Shown here piece by piece: positions 18,396-27,631 of a stretch of DNA of 64,000 bases; within the stretch, counting starts at the first letter, position 1; each line of letters opens with the position of its first letter. The stretch covers positions 98,343-162,342 of the forward strand of contig NZ_ACZV01000001.1 in assembly GCF_000176235.1 (NCBI RefSeq), written 5' to 3'. The DNA comes from Vibrio orientalis CIP 102891 = ATCC 33934 (lineage in GTDB: Bacteria; Pseudomonadota; Gammaproteobacteria; Enterobacterales; Vibrionaceae). The notes beneath the pieces are model-generated. The model did no database searches. It was not told the DNA's origin and was given only the letters and a program-made list of their open reading frames with translations. A program made the position numbers and the translations under genes.

Positions 18396-18956
18396 TTACC
18401 CTTTAAATTGGTTCAGATCCAAACCTTCAAACTGAGAAAGAAGCTCATCATCTGAATTCGCTTTCTTGCTCGGTTTCTGTTTTGCTACTGGCTCAACAAC
18501 TTCTTCTTCCTCGAACTCTTCTTCAGGTTCTTCGTAGATACCAAGTTGCTTCATCAGTATTTCAATACGTGCAAGTTTCTCATCAACGTACTTTTGTAGA
18601 CCTGCACCTAGGTTGTCACCGTTATCTAGGCGATCCAACAGCACATTCAATTGCGCGTCATTCTCAAGCATTTCAAGCTCTTTCTCAGCGCTAATACGAC
18701 GCTCAGCTTTGCTCGGTTTTTTCGCTGCTTCAACAACTAAAGGAATCTTCTTCTTGCTGCCTAAGCGTGGGTCACGCTTTTGGCCTGCAGTCTGTTGCTT
18801 GTGCGTTTTTGCTTCAGAGTTGCGCCCGCCAGTCTTTAGACCTTTGCGCTTTTTGTCTTTTTTACGTAGACGTCCTTCAACGTCTGATTCAGTGCGGTTA
18901 CGAACAACGATTACTTCGCTATTACCGCCTGATCTTGCTTTCTTACTACGGCTCAT
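18396..18956 (-). CDS. yihI: Der GTPase-activating protein YihI
   Basis: Activates the ribosome-assembly GTPase Der and delays 50S maturation in fast growth (E. coli knowledge). 186 residues; very basic N-terminus MSRSKKARSG with RLRKKDKKRKGLKTGGRN, a helical central part (LDRLDNGDNLGAGLQKYVDEKLARIEILMKQLG), then an acidic tail EEPEEEFEEEEVVEP. Its ATG overlaps the methyltransferase stop by one base (TAATG), indicating translational coupling. In E. coli csrC also lies next to yihI, as here. Confidence 0.95.
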   Translation of the reverse strand: MSRSKKARSGGNSEVIVVRNRTESDVEGRLRKKDKKRKGLKTGGRNSEAKTHKQQTAGQKRDPRLGSKKKIPLVVEAAKKPSKAERRISAEKELEMLENDAQLNVLLDRLDNGDNLGAGLQKYVDEKLARIEILMKQLGIYEEPEEEFEEEEVVEPVAKQKPSKKANSDDELLSQFEGLDLNQFKG

Positions 18957-19594
18957 TACTGGGCTTTCCTCAGTAAAATTACATCATTACCAATAAATTC
19001 AAGCTCGAGCTGATCCCGCTCTGCCAAGTATTGAAACGTTTTACGACTGAAAAAGACCACATGGGTCAGATCGTTTTTATAGTGCCATGAGGCAAACGCT
19101 TCAACATCAATGACCATCTTAGTCATAAGACCAATCCAGCCACCCGGCTTAACTAAATTCAACCATTGCTGCCACACTTCATTGGGCTCATAAAGATGCT
19201 CAATGACTTCTGTGGCAGTGATAAAGTCATATGACGTGTCTAACACCGAGATATCAGGGTGATAGTAAAGGTCATACAAACTCATGGTGTGTCCTTGCTC
19301 TTCCAACATTAATGACAACGTTGGTCCTGGGCCACAACCAAAATCTAACCCGTGAGAGTTCGGTGCTATACGCGTTAATATCGGGTCAGAAACCCGCGAT
19401 AAAAAGCGTCGATATCCTTCGTCATTTGGATCATTCTCATGCAGATCGTAGTGGGCTTTTTCCGCTTTTGCATCCAAACGCTGGTCTGGATTGACAAACA
19501 CAAGCTCACATTGCTGGCACTGAAGATACTCTCTATGCTTATCTTCATAATAGTGCTTGATGTCTAAGCTCTGACAAAGGGGGCAATTATGCAT
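18956..19594 (-). CDS. Class I SAM-dependent methyltransferase with N-terminal zinc ribbon
   Basis: 212 residues. N-terminal CPLC (4-7) and CQQC (26-29) look like a four-cysteine zinc ribbon, followed by a methyltransferase fold with SAM motif I LDFGCGPGPTLSLML near 104-118 and the EVIEHLYEP segment typical of Methyltransf_23 proteins. Substrate unknown. First gene of the operon with yihI and DUF2489; its stop overlaps the yihI start. Confidence 0.85.
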   Translation of the reverse strand: MHNCPLCQSLDIKHYYEDKHREYLQCQQCELVFVNPDQRLDAKAEKAHYDLHENDPNDEGYRRFLSRVSDPILTRIAPNSHGLDFGCGPGPTLSLMLEEQGHTMSLYDLYYHPDISVLDTSYDFITATEVIEHLYEPNEVWQQWLNLVKPGGWIGLMTKMVIDVEAFASWHYKNDLTHVVFFSRKTFQYLAERDQLELEFIGNDVILLRKAQ

Positions 19595-19703
19595 ATCGAC
19601 TGCGTAAACTCATCCTCAAACAGGGATGCGAAACATACCAGAAACTGGCGTTAGAGTGGAGCACTATTGCGCAAATAATCAGCGATTTTTGAAAATTAGG
19701 AAT

Positions 19704-19736
19704 AAAAAAAGCGATAGAGTGTCTCTATCGCTTTCT
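19704..19736 (-). terminator. csrC terminator
   Basis: Minus strand stem AAAGCGATAGAGA / CTCTATCGCTTT followed by a run of seven U residues. Confidence 0.92.
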
Positions 19737-20050
19737 AAATGCCTTACGGCAAAACTGTGTTGCACTGATTTCAGTACACCAATAATCCATTTGTTTTTAG
19801 CGCTTTCCCTGCCAAAAGTGTTGTTTGCCACCATCCTGGTGAATTTTGGCTTTCCTTTTACTTCCTGATTTCTGGGCTAGTCCTTAGCCTGATCCTTTCC
19901 GTTGTCTTAAACCATTAGACAAATCGACCATCCGTATCAAGTAGGTGTCCTACCTACCCTGATTCCATCCTTAAACAACCAAGCATCCTTTGCTTGCGTC
20001 CTTGGAGACCTCCTGGTCTGAAATCCTTCATCAGCGCCCTGCCGATAACG
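19704..20050 (-). ncRNA. csrC: CsrA-sequestering sRNA, CsrB/CsrC family
   Basis: Minus strand, about 345 nt. The transcript contains roughly fifteen GGA motifs, and at least five are shown in the loops of short perfect stems: GACC-AGGA-GGTC, CAAGC-AAAGGAT-GCTTG, GTAGGT-AGGAC-ACCTAC, GGCTA-AGGAC-TAGCC and CACC-AGGAT-GGTG. That is the hallmark of RNAs that titrate CsrA. It ends in a strong terminator (19704-19736) and has no usable reading frame. The location between yihI and engB, same strand as yihI, equals that of csrC in E. coli. The 5' end is estimated from TTGTCC/TAAAGT promoter-like hexamers just upstream; the real start could differ by tens of bases. Confidence 0.9.
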
Positions 20051-20177
20051 ATACTTTACCTTGATGGCGGGTTTGGACAATCCTCAAAACCAAATATTTA
20101 CCGTTAATTTCTCGCCTCTAAATCATAGCTTTAAATTTCAACACCTTGCGGAGTCCTCACAGAAGATGGATGAGTAA

Positions 20178-20197
20178 TGTATGGACGATCTCTTACA
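20178..20197. promoter_or_regulatory. Candidate VarA (UvrY/GacA-type) binding site upstream of csrC
   Basis: Imperfect palindrome TGTATGGACGATCTCTTACA; on the csrC strand it reads TGTAAGAGATCGTCCATACA, close to the GacA/UvrY box TGTAAG-N-CTTACA and sharing GTAAGAGATC with E. coli-type sites. It is about 130-145 bp upstream of the estimated csrC start, similar to the far-upstream UvrY sites known for csrB/csrC. Binding is inference. Confidence 0.55.
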
Positions 20198-20255
20198 AAC
20201 AGAGTGGCGAGAAAGAACATTGGCCCCGATTGGCGAGAGTGATCGCGATCATACG

Positions 20256-20285
20256 AAAAAGCCCAGACCGAAGTCTGGGCTTTTT
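20256..20285 (-). terminator. Cytochrome c4 terminator
   Basis: Stem AAAGCCCAGAC/GTCTGGGCTTT with short loop and flanking A- and T-runs. Confidence 0.92.
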
Positions 20286-20319
20286 CAATACAACTTATGC
20301 TCGAACAAATTCAAAGGGC

Positions 20320-20937
20320 TTAGTGTAGGCCACCAACATATTTTGAAAGAGTATCGATATCTTCATCCGTTAGCTTCTTAGCGATATCACGCATCATTTC
20401 GTTCATATCGTTGGCACGAGAACCGTCACGGAATTTTTCTAGCTGAGCTTTAATGTAATCAGCATGTTGACCTGAAACTTTCGGGAAGCCAGATAGCTCA
20501 GTACCATCACCACGAGGACCGTGACATGCGATACAAGCTGTTAAACCACGTTCAGCGTCACCAGCGGTATAAAGAACCTTACCAGCTTCAACAACATTTT
20601 CAGGTGTTGTGTTGTCCGAGATAGGTAGAGATGCGTAGTAAACCGCAAGATCTTTCATATCTTGCTCAGACAGTGGCATAGCCATACCGCCCATCACTGG
20701 GTCTACACGACCTTGTTTACCACCACTAGTCATACCCAACTTGAATTCTTTCAGCTGCTTTTCAATATATTTAGCATGCTGACCAGCAATTTTCGGGTAC
20801 ATTGCGAGTTGACTGTTGCCGTCAGCACCGTGGCAGGCAACACAGGTTTGAGATTTTGCTTTACCAGCTTCTATGCTGCCTTGGGCCCATACGGAGCAGC
20901 TGGCTAAAAGACTCAATATTAGCGCTAATTTCTTCAT
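20320..20937 (-). CDS. Cytochrome c4, diheme
   Basis: Periplasmic or membrane-associated electron carrier to terminal oxidases (cbb3 type in vibrios). 205 residues from ATG 20937: signal peptide MKKLALILSLLASCSVWAQG, then two similar c-type domains, heme motifs CVACH at 32-36 and CIACH at 135-139, and the repeated sequence YPKIAGQHAKYIEKQLKEF / FPKVSGQHADYIKAQLEKF that shows the internal duplication. GGAATG just before the ATG serves as ribosome-binding site; longer upstream starts would ruin the signal peptide. Divergent from engB. Confidence 0.95.
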   Translation of the reverse strand: MKKLALILSLLASCSVWAQGSIEAGKAKSQTCVACHGADGNSQLAMYPKIAGQHAKYIEKQLKEFKLGMTSGGKQGRVDPVMGGMAMPLSEQDMKDLAVYYASLPISDNTTPENVVEAGKVLYTAGDAERGLTACIACHGPRGDGTELSGFPKVSGQHADYIKAQLEKFRDGSRANDMNEMMRDIAKKLTDEDIDTLSKYVGGLH

Positions 20938-21073
20938 GACATTCCATTTATAATTATCAAGCTTCCAGTACCACTCATGGTACAATAGGCGACCTTATGC
21001 CGAGCACGGTTATTTTACACAATTTCACAAAAAAGTAATCAATCGACTACACAAAGTCGAGATGGAGTTAACA

Positions 21074-21739
21074 GTGAGCGTAAAAATTCATTATCAAAAC
21101 ACTCATTTCATCACAAGTGCGCCGGATATCCGCGCCTTGCCAGCAGATGAAGGTATCGAAGTTGCGTTTGCAGGACGCTCCAATGCGGGCAAATCAAGCT
21201 CTCTAAATCGCTTGACCAACCAGCGTAGCCTAGCAAAAACCAGTAAAACACCTGGTCGTACACAACTTATTAACTTATTTAAAGTGACTGACGGCTGTCA
21301 CATTGTCGACCTACCTGGGTACGGCTTTGCACAAGTCCCGTTAGAAATGAAAAAGAAATGGCAAAAGTCACTAGGTGAATACCTGCAAAAACGTACATGT
21401 CTGAAAGGTCTTGTGGTACTGATGGATATCCGTCACCCGATGAAAGACCTCGACCAGCAGTTGATTTTCTGGGCAGTGGACAGCGGTATTCCAGTCCAAG
21501 TATTGCTTACGAAGGCCGACAAACTGAAAAGCGGCGCACGTAAGGCGCAAGTCTTGAAGATTAAGAAAGATGCGGTTGGCTTTGGTGGCGATGTCAGCGT
21601 TGCTGCTTTCTCTTCTCTAAAAGGCTTAGGTGTTGATGTACTGCGCAACAAGCTAGATGAATGGTTTGCACCAGCATTGGCAGAGTCAGTGGTTAAAGAG
21701 ATCATTGCAGAAGAAAATATCGACGACGAACAGCAATAA
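21074..21739 (+). CDS. engB: Ribosome biogenesis GTPase EngB/YsxC (YihA)
   Basis: TRAFAC-class GTPase needed for late 50S assembly. 221 residues from GTG 21074, chosen because GGAG lies 6 nt before it and it gives the vibrio N-terminus [11 protein letters not shown]; an ATG at 21062 overlaps that ribosome-binding site. G1 [12 protein letters not shown] near 36-47, G2 [10 protein letters not shown]3 DLPGYG, G4 LTKADK, G5 SSLKG are all visible. Synteny engB-spf-polA is the same as in E. coli. Confidence 0.96.
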   Translation: MSVKIHYQNTHFITSAPDIRALPADEGIEVAFAGRSNAGKSSSLNRLTNQRSLAKTSKTPGRTQLINLFKVTDGCHIVDLPGYGFAQVPLEMKKKWQKSLGEYLQKRTCLKGLVVLMDIRHPMKDLDQQLIFWAVDSGIPVQVLLTKADKLKSGARKAQVLKIKKDAVGFGGDVSVAAFSSLKGLGVDVLRNKLDEWFAPALAESVVKEIIAEENIDDEQQ

Positions 21740-21770
21740 TAGCGATTCGATAAATCACTTCTATATAGAG

Positions 21771-21798
21771 AGGCCCTGCAGCAATGCGGGGCTTTTTT
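21771..21798 (+). terminator. engB terminator
   Basis: Stem GCCCTGCA/TGCGGGGC with a GCAA loop followed by seven T residues. Confidence 0.88.
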
Positions 21799-22213
21799 TA
21801 TACTTGGCTTTTAATTAAGAAGGCGCAGAAACAAAACGCCCCACCATCCTGGCGGGACAACGGGAGAGAAATAGTTGTTATAAATTATTATGCGCCCTAG
21901 CTTACGAATATCTCAGTTGAGGTCAAATCGGCCTACCTCTCACTAGCGTCTAGATAAATAAAGTCATTTGTTGATATAAAACAAAACCTTAAAACAAAAA
22001 ACAGCCAGCAACATCAAAGATAAATGGATTGATTTTCTATCCAAAATAACCAAACTGTGAATGGAGTAAAGTTACAAAACTCTGTGTGATGACAGAGTGG
22101 TGAATCAATGGCTTGCCATGACTAAATTATTGATAAAGAGATGGAAAAATCGAGAGAAATGCTGAAGATTAAAGCTAAGGAATTGAGTTTATTGAATTTT
22201 TCTTTGGCACAAT
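21799..22213. other. Intergenic region between engB and Spot 42
   Basis: About 415 bp after the engB terminator with no supported gene. A small hairpin ACTCTGT/ACAGAGT lies at about 22079-22099. A 24-codon frame at 22141-22215 has no spaced ribosome-binding site. I see no other structure. Confidence 0.4.
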
Positions 22214-22318
22214 AAAAAACGCCCCAGTCAAAAACTGACTGGGGCGGCTGAATCAGCCTAATCCAATAACGTGAAACAAAAGGTCTGAAAGATAGAACAT
22301 CTTACCTCTGTACCCTAC
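22214..22318 (-). ncRNA. spf: Spot 42 regulatory RNA
   Basis: Hfq-dependent sRNA that mediates CRP-linked carbon control. On the minus strand it starts GTAGGGTACAGAGGTAAG and ends with the GCCCCAGTCA/TGACTGGGGC terminator and U-run; both ends and most of the middle are nearly identical to E. coli Spot 42. Length about 105 nt. Located between engB and polA as in enterics, transcribed in the polA direction. It also holds the 15-codon SpfP frame. Confidence 0.97.
22253..22300 (-). CDS. spfP: SpfP-like 15-residue protein inside Spot 42
   Basis: ATG at 22300 follows GAGGTAAG in Spot 42 and opens the frame MFYLSDLLFHVIGLG, then TGA. E. coli SpfP, shown to affect CRP, reads MFYLSDLLLHVIGFG, so 13 of 15 residues agree and length is identical. 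The nucleotide differences (for example third-position and conservative codon changes) keep the frame open. Expression here is inferred from the E. coli case. Confidence 0.7.
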   Translation of the reverse strand: MFYLSDLLFHVIGLG

Positions 22319-22430
22319 GCAGATTAATGTACAACAATTGGTCAGAAATGAAAACTACTTTTGTAAGTTTTTTTCATTAAATTTTTGTTAAACAACATTT
22401 TAACAAAATCATCAGACACTTATTTCTTGA

Positions 22431-22461
22431 TAAAAAAAAGCCAGTGTTTGTGCACTGGCTC
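22431..22461 (-). terminator. polA terminator
   Basis: Minus strand stem AGCCAGTG/CACTGGCT followed by eight U residues; lies 34 nt after the polA stop. A second small stem AGCCA/TGGCT precedes it at 22471-22484. Confidence 0.9.
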
Positions 22462-22493
22462 ATACTATTTAGCCAAATCTGGCTATTTTTTGT

Positions 22494-25289
22494 CTAGTGC
22501 GCCTGATCCCAGTTATCACCATGACCAGCTTCAGCAACAAGAGGGACATCTAGCTCTGCAGCCGATTCCATCAATTCTTGTACTTTACTTTCAATTTCGG
22601 TCAAAGCTGACTCTTGAACTTCAAATACCAATTCATCGTGTACTTGCATCAACAGCTTAACGCGACCATCACCTTCGGTTTGGATCCATTCATCAACCAA
22701 TAGCATCGCTTTCTTAATGATATCTGCCGCGGTGCCCTGCATTGGCGCGTTGATCGCCGCACGCTCAGCGGCTTTACGACGCATACCATTACGTGATTGG
22801 ATTTCAGGTAGGTGTAGGCGACGACCATAGATGGTTTCAACATAGCCTTGTTCAGAGGCCGTGCTACGCGTGTCTTCCATGTATTGCATCACACCAGGGT
22901 AACGCTCAAAGTATTTGTTCATGTAATCTTGAGCTTCACCACGAGGAATGCCTAATTGTTTCGCTAGACCAAACGCACTCATACCGTAGATTAAGCCAAA
23001 GTTTACCGCTTTAGCGCGGCGACGCTGCTCTGAACTCACTTGGTCAATCGTGGTGCCCATGATTTCAGCCGCCGTTGCAGCGTGGATATCTTTACCTTGC
23101 TGGAAAGCCTCTAGGAGCGCTTTGTCTCCTGATAGGTGCGCCATAATACGTAATTCAATCTGAGAGTAATCGACCGCCATGATTTTATAACCATGTGGGG
23201 CAATAAACGCTTGGCGAATACGACGGCCTTCTTCATTACGGATTGGGATATTCTGTAAGTTTGGATCAGTCGAAGATAGGCGACCTGTCGCCGTAACTGC
23301 TTGGTGATAAGACGTATGTACACGACCCGTTTCAGGGTTAATCATCTTCGGTAACTTATCGGTGTAGGTCGATTTGAGTTTCGCCAAACCACGATATTCC
23401 AAAATCAGTTTTGGTAATGGATAATCTAACGCAAGTTCTTGCAACACTTCTTCATTGGTAGAAGGTGTACCTGATGGCGTCTTCTTAATAACCGGTAAGC
23501 CCATCTTTTCAAACAGTAGTGCTTGCAGCTGCTTCGGTGAATTCATATTGAACTCTTGCTCGGCAATTTCGTACGCCTGCTGTTCAAGCTCATCCAATCG
23601 CTGAGCAATCTCTTGCGACTGAGCGCCTAGCTTCATGTCATCAATCAAAACACCAGTACGTTCAATGCGAGAAAGAACAGGAACCAATGGTACTTCTATC
23701 TCTTGATAGATAGCTTTAAGCTTCTCGTCTTGATCGATATTTTCCATCAAACGATTGTGTAGGCGAAGCGTCACATCCGCATCTTCTGCAGCATATGGTG
23801 ATGCTTCATCCAGCTCAATTTGATTGAAGGTCAGTTGCTTCTTACCTTTACCGGCAATCTGCTCAAATGAGATGCAGCTATGTTGCAAGAAGCGCAGTGC
23901 CAAGCTATCCATATCATGCTTACCACCTACGCTGTTATATACATACGAAGCCAACATGGTATCGTGCTTGATACCCTTCATTTCAATGCCGTAGCGCGCT
24001 AATACACTGGCATCATATTTGAGGTTTTGACCCACCTTCGCTTGAGCATCATCTTCTAGAATTGGTTTTAGCTGCTCTAGCACCCAATCGCGCTCAAGCT
24101 GAGCAGGCGCATCTAGGTAGTCATGAGCAACAGGAACGTACGCTGCGACCCCCTCTTCAGTTGCAAACGAAAGACCCACAAGGTTTGCGACCATGTAATC
24201 TAAGCTGTCAGTTTCAGTATCAAAAGCGAATACCTCTGCCGCTTTGAGCTTCTCTAGCCACGCGTTAAAACTCGCTTCATCTAGAATGGTGTCGTAGTGA
24301 CTGCGATCAATGGTCACTGCTGAAGTGTCCATCTCTGCGCCACTTGATGCTTTCGACGCACCCGCAGCCCCGCCAGATTTTTCATCTGCCTCAACAACGC
24401 CATTGCCACCATCTAAAAGTTCATTAAGCCATGACTTAAACACCAATTGACCGTATAGCTTGATCAGTTCATCCTTGTTTGGCTCTGCTTTCAGCAGAGA
24501 TTCAGGCGTTTCTTCTAGCGCAACATCCAACTTAATGGTCGCGAGTTCATAAGACAGTTTGGCATTGTCTTGGTTGTCGATAAGCTTCTTGGCCATGGTT
24601 TTAGAACCGCGGAAACCAAGTGGCGCGATATCATCGAGGTTTTCATACAGCTTATCTAAACCACCAATGCCTTGTAGCAGTGCGGTTGCTGTCTTATCGC
24701 CCACACCAGGAACACCTGGGATGTTATCGACTTTATCACCCATCAGCGCTAGGTAATCGATGATCAGTTCCGGTGGAATACCAAACTTCTCAATCACACC
24801 CTCACGATCCATCACCACGTTGGTCATGGTGTTGATCAGAGTTACGTTATCATCCACCAGCTGAGCCATATCTTTATCACCAGTACTGATCAGCACTGGC
24901 ATACCCGCTTGGGAGGCTTGATACGCTAAGGTACCGATCACGTCATCGGCTTCTACGCCAGGAATACAGATCAGCGGTAAACCCATTGCACGAATCACAT
25001 TGTGTAGTGGCTCGATCTGACAACGAAGATCATCAGGCATAGGTGGTCGGTTTGCCTTGTACTCTGGATACATGTCATCGCGGAAGGTTTTTCCTTTCGC
25101 ATCAAAGACCACTGCAATACGATCCGACGCAAATTGACGCATCATGCTACGTAGCATGTTAACCACACCGTAGACCGCATTAGTTGGAATATCGCCATTA
25201 CTCATCGTGCCAGGGTAGGCATGAAATGCGCGATATAGGTAAGAAGAACCATCGATAAGAATCAACGGATTATCAGGAATATTGGCCAT
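22494..25289 (-). CDS. polA: DNA polymerase I
   Basis: 931 residues with all three activities: N-terminal 5'-3' flap exonuclease ([39 protein letters not shown]), a 3'-5' proofreading domain with the DxE pair in [12 protein letters not shown] near 352, YAAEDADVT for the later aspartate, and the polymerase domain with motif [13 protein letters not shown], motif [17 protein letters not shown] and motif [11 protein letters not shown]. Length is close to E. coli Pol I (928). A short hinge rich in Gly, Ala and Ser (about 300-320) joins the first two domains. Upstream region carries three DnaA boxes. Confidence 0.98.
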   Translation of the reverse strand: MANIPDNPLILIDGSSYLYRAFHAYPGTMSNGDIPTNAVYGVVNMLRSMMRQFASDRIAVVFDAKGKTFRDDMYPEYKANRPPMPDDLRCQIEPLHNVIRAMGLPLICIPGVEADDVIGTLAYQASQAGMPVLISTGDKDMAQLVDDNVTLINTMTNVVMDREGVIEKFGIPPELIIDYLALMGDKVDNIPGVPGVGDKTATALLQGIGGLDKLYENLDDIAPLGFRGSKTMAKKLIDNQDNAKLSYELATIKLDVALEETPESLLKAEPNKDELIKLYGQLVFKSWLNELLDGGNGVVEADEKSGGAAGASKASSGAEMDTSAVTIDRSHYDTILDEASFNAWLEKLKAAEVFAFDTETDSLDYMVANLVGLSFATEEGVAAYVPVAHDYLDAPAQLERDWVLEQLKPILEDDAQAKVGQNLKYDASVLARYGIEMKGIKHDTMLASYVYNSVGGKHDMDSLALRFLQHSCISFEQIAGKGKKQLTFNQIELDEASPYAAEDADVTLRLHNRLMENIDQDEKLKAIYQEIEVPLVPVLSRIERTGVLIDDMKLGAQSQEIAQRLDELEQQAYEIAEQEFNMNSPKQLQALLFEKMGLPVIKKTPSGTPSTNEEVLQELALDYPLPKLILEYRGLAKLKSTYTDKLPKMINPETGRVHTSYHQAVTATGRLSSTDPNLQNIPIRNEEGRRIRQAFIAPHGYKIMAVDYSQIELRIMAHLSGDKALLEAFQQGKDIHAATAAEIMGTTIDQVSSEQRRRAKAVNFGLIYGMSAFGLAKQLGIPRGEAQDYMNKYFERYPGVMQYMEDTRSTASEQGYVETIYGRRLHLPEIQSRNGMRRKAAERAAINAPMQGTAADIIKKAMLLVDEWIQTEGDGRVKLLMQVHDELVFEVQESALTEIESKVQELMESAAELDVPLVAEAGHGDNWDQAH

Positions 25290-25613
25290 AGTCTTTACGT
25301 ATCCAAAGAAAATGCAAAAAAGATCTGCTTAGGATGCCATGAGTCCGTCAGTGAATCCATTTTAACTCTCTTAACTCGACTCACACATTTGATTATTCTT
25401 ATACCAACGGCTAGCCCCACCTGTGGATAACTCTGTTTATATTATTTATACACAGGATATAAAAATGGAATAGAAGCACGATAAAAACTTCATAAAGCGC
25501 TGTAATAAAAGAACATTAACAGAGATCGATCATATACAGATCGATCTTGAAACGATCTTGCGTTGTGGAAAAGACTATTGGTGTCCTTTTATTCGATCCT
25601 AAATTGCAGGCAT
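25290..25613. other. polA upstream region with DnaA boxes
   Basis: 324 bp between polA and the RyhB terminator. It should contain the polA promoter. Three sequences fit the DnaA-box consensus TTWTNCACA: TTATCCACA on the minus strand at 25422-25430 (perfect), TTATACACA on the plus strand at 25446-25454, and TTTTCCACA on the minus strand at 25564-25572. No gene seen. Confidence 0.6.
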
Positions 25614-25640
25614 AAAAAAAGCGACATCTTTCGATGTCGC
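25614..25640 (-). terminator. ryhB terminator
   Basis: Stem GCGACATC/GATGTCGC with a short loop and a U-run on the minus strand. Confidence 0.92.
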
Positions 25641-25700
25641 CTAGCAAAAAGGGGTCAAAGCAATTCAGGTGAATGAGGTGCTTTGCCATAAAGCTATAAA

Positions 25701-25772
25701 TTACACTGGAAGCAATGTGAGCAATGTCGTGTCAAAAAGAATTCGTGCAAGTTCGATTAAATTCAGTGTCAT
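25701..25772 (-). CDS. Putative 23-residue hydrophobic protein encoded inside RyhB
   Basis: Minus strand ATG at 25772 is preceded by GGAG with a 6-nt spacer (GGAGACGGTGATG). The frame reads MTLNLIELAR and then ILFDTTLLTLLPV, stop TAA at 25701-25703. An in-frame ATG at 25784 would give 27 residues but lacks a spaced ribosome-binding site. The last nine residues are encoded by the conserved base-pairing core itself. The product would be a hydrophobic helix with one positive and two negative charges. No homologue is known to me; whether it is translated is unproved. Confidence 0.4.
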   Translation of the reverse strand: MTLNLIELARILFDTTLLTLLPV

Positions 25773-25842
25773 CACCGTCTCCATATTGAATCTGGTAACT
25801 CAACGTCCTTGTGAACTTCTCTCATTCCCTAAGACGAGATAA

Positions 25843-25871
25843 ATAATAACCATTCTCATTTAATGCGTCAA
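25843..25871 (-). promoter_or_regulatory. ryhB promoter with Fur box
   Basis: Minus strand: -35 TTGACG (25866-25871), 17-bp spacer, -10 TATTAT (25843-25848), start expected near 25836. TGAGAATGGTTATTA (25844-25858) matches the 7-1-7 Fur consensus TGATAATNATTATCA at 12 of 14 defined positions and covers the -10, so iron-Fur should shut it off. Confidence 0.85.
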
Positions 25872-25874
25872 CAG

Positions 25875-25899
25875 TTAAATGAGAAAAAATCTCATTTAA
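25875..25899. promoter_or_regulatory. Perfect inverted repeat upstream of ryhB
   Basis: TTAAATGAGA-AAAAA-TCTCATTTAA, a 10-bp perfect inverted repeat just upstream of the ryhB -35 and 15 bp after the GNAT stop. It shares TGAGA half-sites with the Fur box (10 of 14 consensus positions), so it may be a second Fur site; alternatively it is a weak plus-strand terminator because five T follow. Confidence 0.45.
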
Positions 25900-25913
25900 T
25901 TTTTATGACAATG

Positions 25914-26351
25914 CTATATCGACTTTACGAAGTGAATTCGACTTTCAATAATAGGCTGCTTTTGTTCAAAACTTTCAATCAGGTAACCATTTCTAATCAG
26001 CAGTCTTAACATCGCAGGAAACTGATTTCGCGATTTAACTTTCAGTTGCTTATAACCCTGCTCTGCTGCCCACTTTTCTTGGATTTCCAATAACGTTTGC
26101 GCCACCCCCTTATTACGCGCTAACGGTGAAACACCACCAAACCAGCTATAGAACGTTTCCTCTGTTAGTTGATAACCAATCTTGAATCCCAGCAGGTTAT
26201 CTTCCTCTTGCGCTACTTGAATCAAGAAACACGCTTTACCCTCTAAGCGTGCGGCTAAGCTCTCAACCGTTTCTTTGTGGGCAAACTCTTGGATCTGTTC
26301 TACTACTTGGACACACTCTTCTAGTGTCCCCTGACGATAAACTATGCTCAC
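25914..26351 (-). CDS. GNAT-family N-acetyltransferase
   Basis: 145 residues with the acetyl-CoA fold: beta-strand LLGFKIGYQL, then the pyrophosphate-binding loop SPLARNKGVAQTLLEIQEKWA (about 90-110, the R/Q-x-x-G-x-A type) and the C-terminal strand YKQLKVKSRNQFPAMLRLLIRNGY. Substrate unknown. It lies between hemB and ryhB; its stop is only 40 bp from the ryhB promoter. Confidence 0.85.
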   Translation of the reverse strand: MSIVYRQGTLEECVQVVEQIQEFAHKETVESLAARLEGKACFLIQVAQEEDNLLGFKIGYQLTEETFYSWFGGVSPLARNKGVAQTLLEIQEKWAAEQGYKQLKVKSRNQFPAMLRLLIRNGYLIESFEQKQPIIESRIHFVKSI

Positions 26352-26368
26352 GATACAGCTCCTAAACG

Positions 26369-26396
26369 AAAAAAGGCTGACATCCGCCAGCCTTTT
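26369..26396 (-). terminator. hemB terminator
   Basis: Stem AAGGCTG/CAGCCTT with an 8-nt loop; U-run on the minus strand. Separates hemB from the GNAT gene. Confidence 0.8.
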
Positions 26397-26417
26397 CTAA
26401 TCATTAACTCGTCACGA

Positions 26418-27509
<1,092 letters not shown>

Positions 27510-27631
27510 TCACTCAATGGAAGTGACGCTAGCAACAAAACGTAAAAATGCAGAAAATGACCAAAGGCTCACACTGCCGTATACTGGGGCCAACTAGTTA
27601 AGCCCAGAATCATTTTGCCCAGAGAACAACC

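Larger units (their letters stand above)
25614..25836 (-). ncRNA. ryhB: RyhB iron-responsive sRNA
   Basis: Minus strand, about 223 nt, long like V. cholerae RyhB rather than the 90-nt enteric form. Positions 25705-25730 reproduce the conserved RyhB pairing core (ACGACATTGCTCACATTG and then CTTCCAGT). The 3' end is a strong terminator (25614-25640: GCGACATC/GATGTCGC then seven U). The promoter is near-consensus and overlapped by a Fur box. Expected role: with Hfq, repress iron-using protein mRNAs when iron is scarce. The locus between polA and hemB agrees with the known Vibrio location. A 23-codon frame runs through the core. Confidence 0.95.

Noticed and set aside
22141..22215. 24-codon frame ending inside the Spot 42 terminator
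   Set aside because: The purine-rich stretch directly abuts the ATG, so spacing is wrong for a ribosome-binding site, and the frame overlaps the terminator of an RNA on the other strand.
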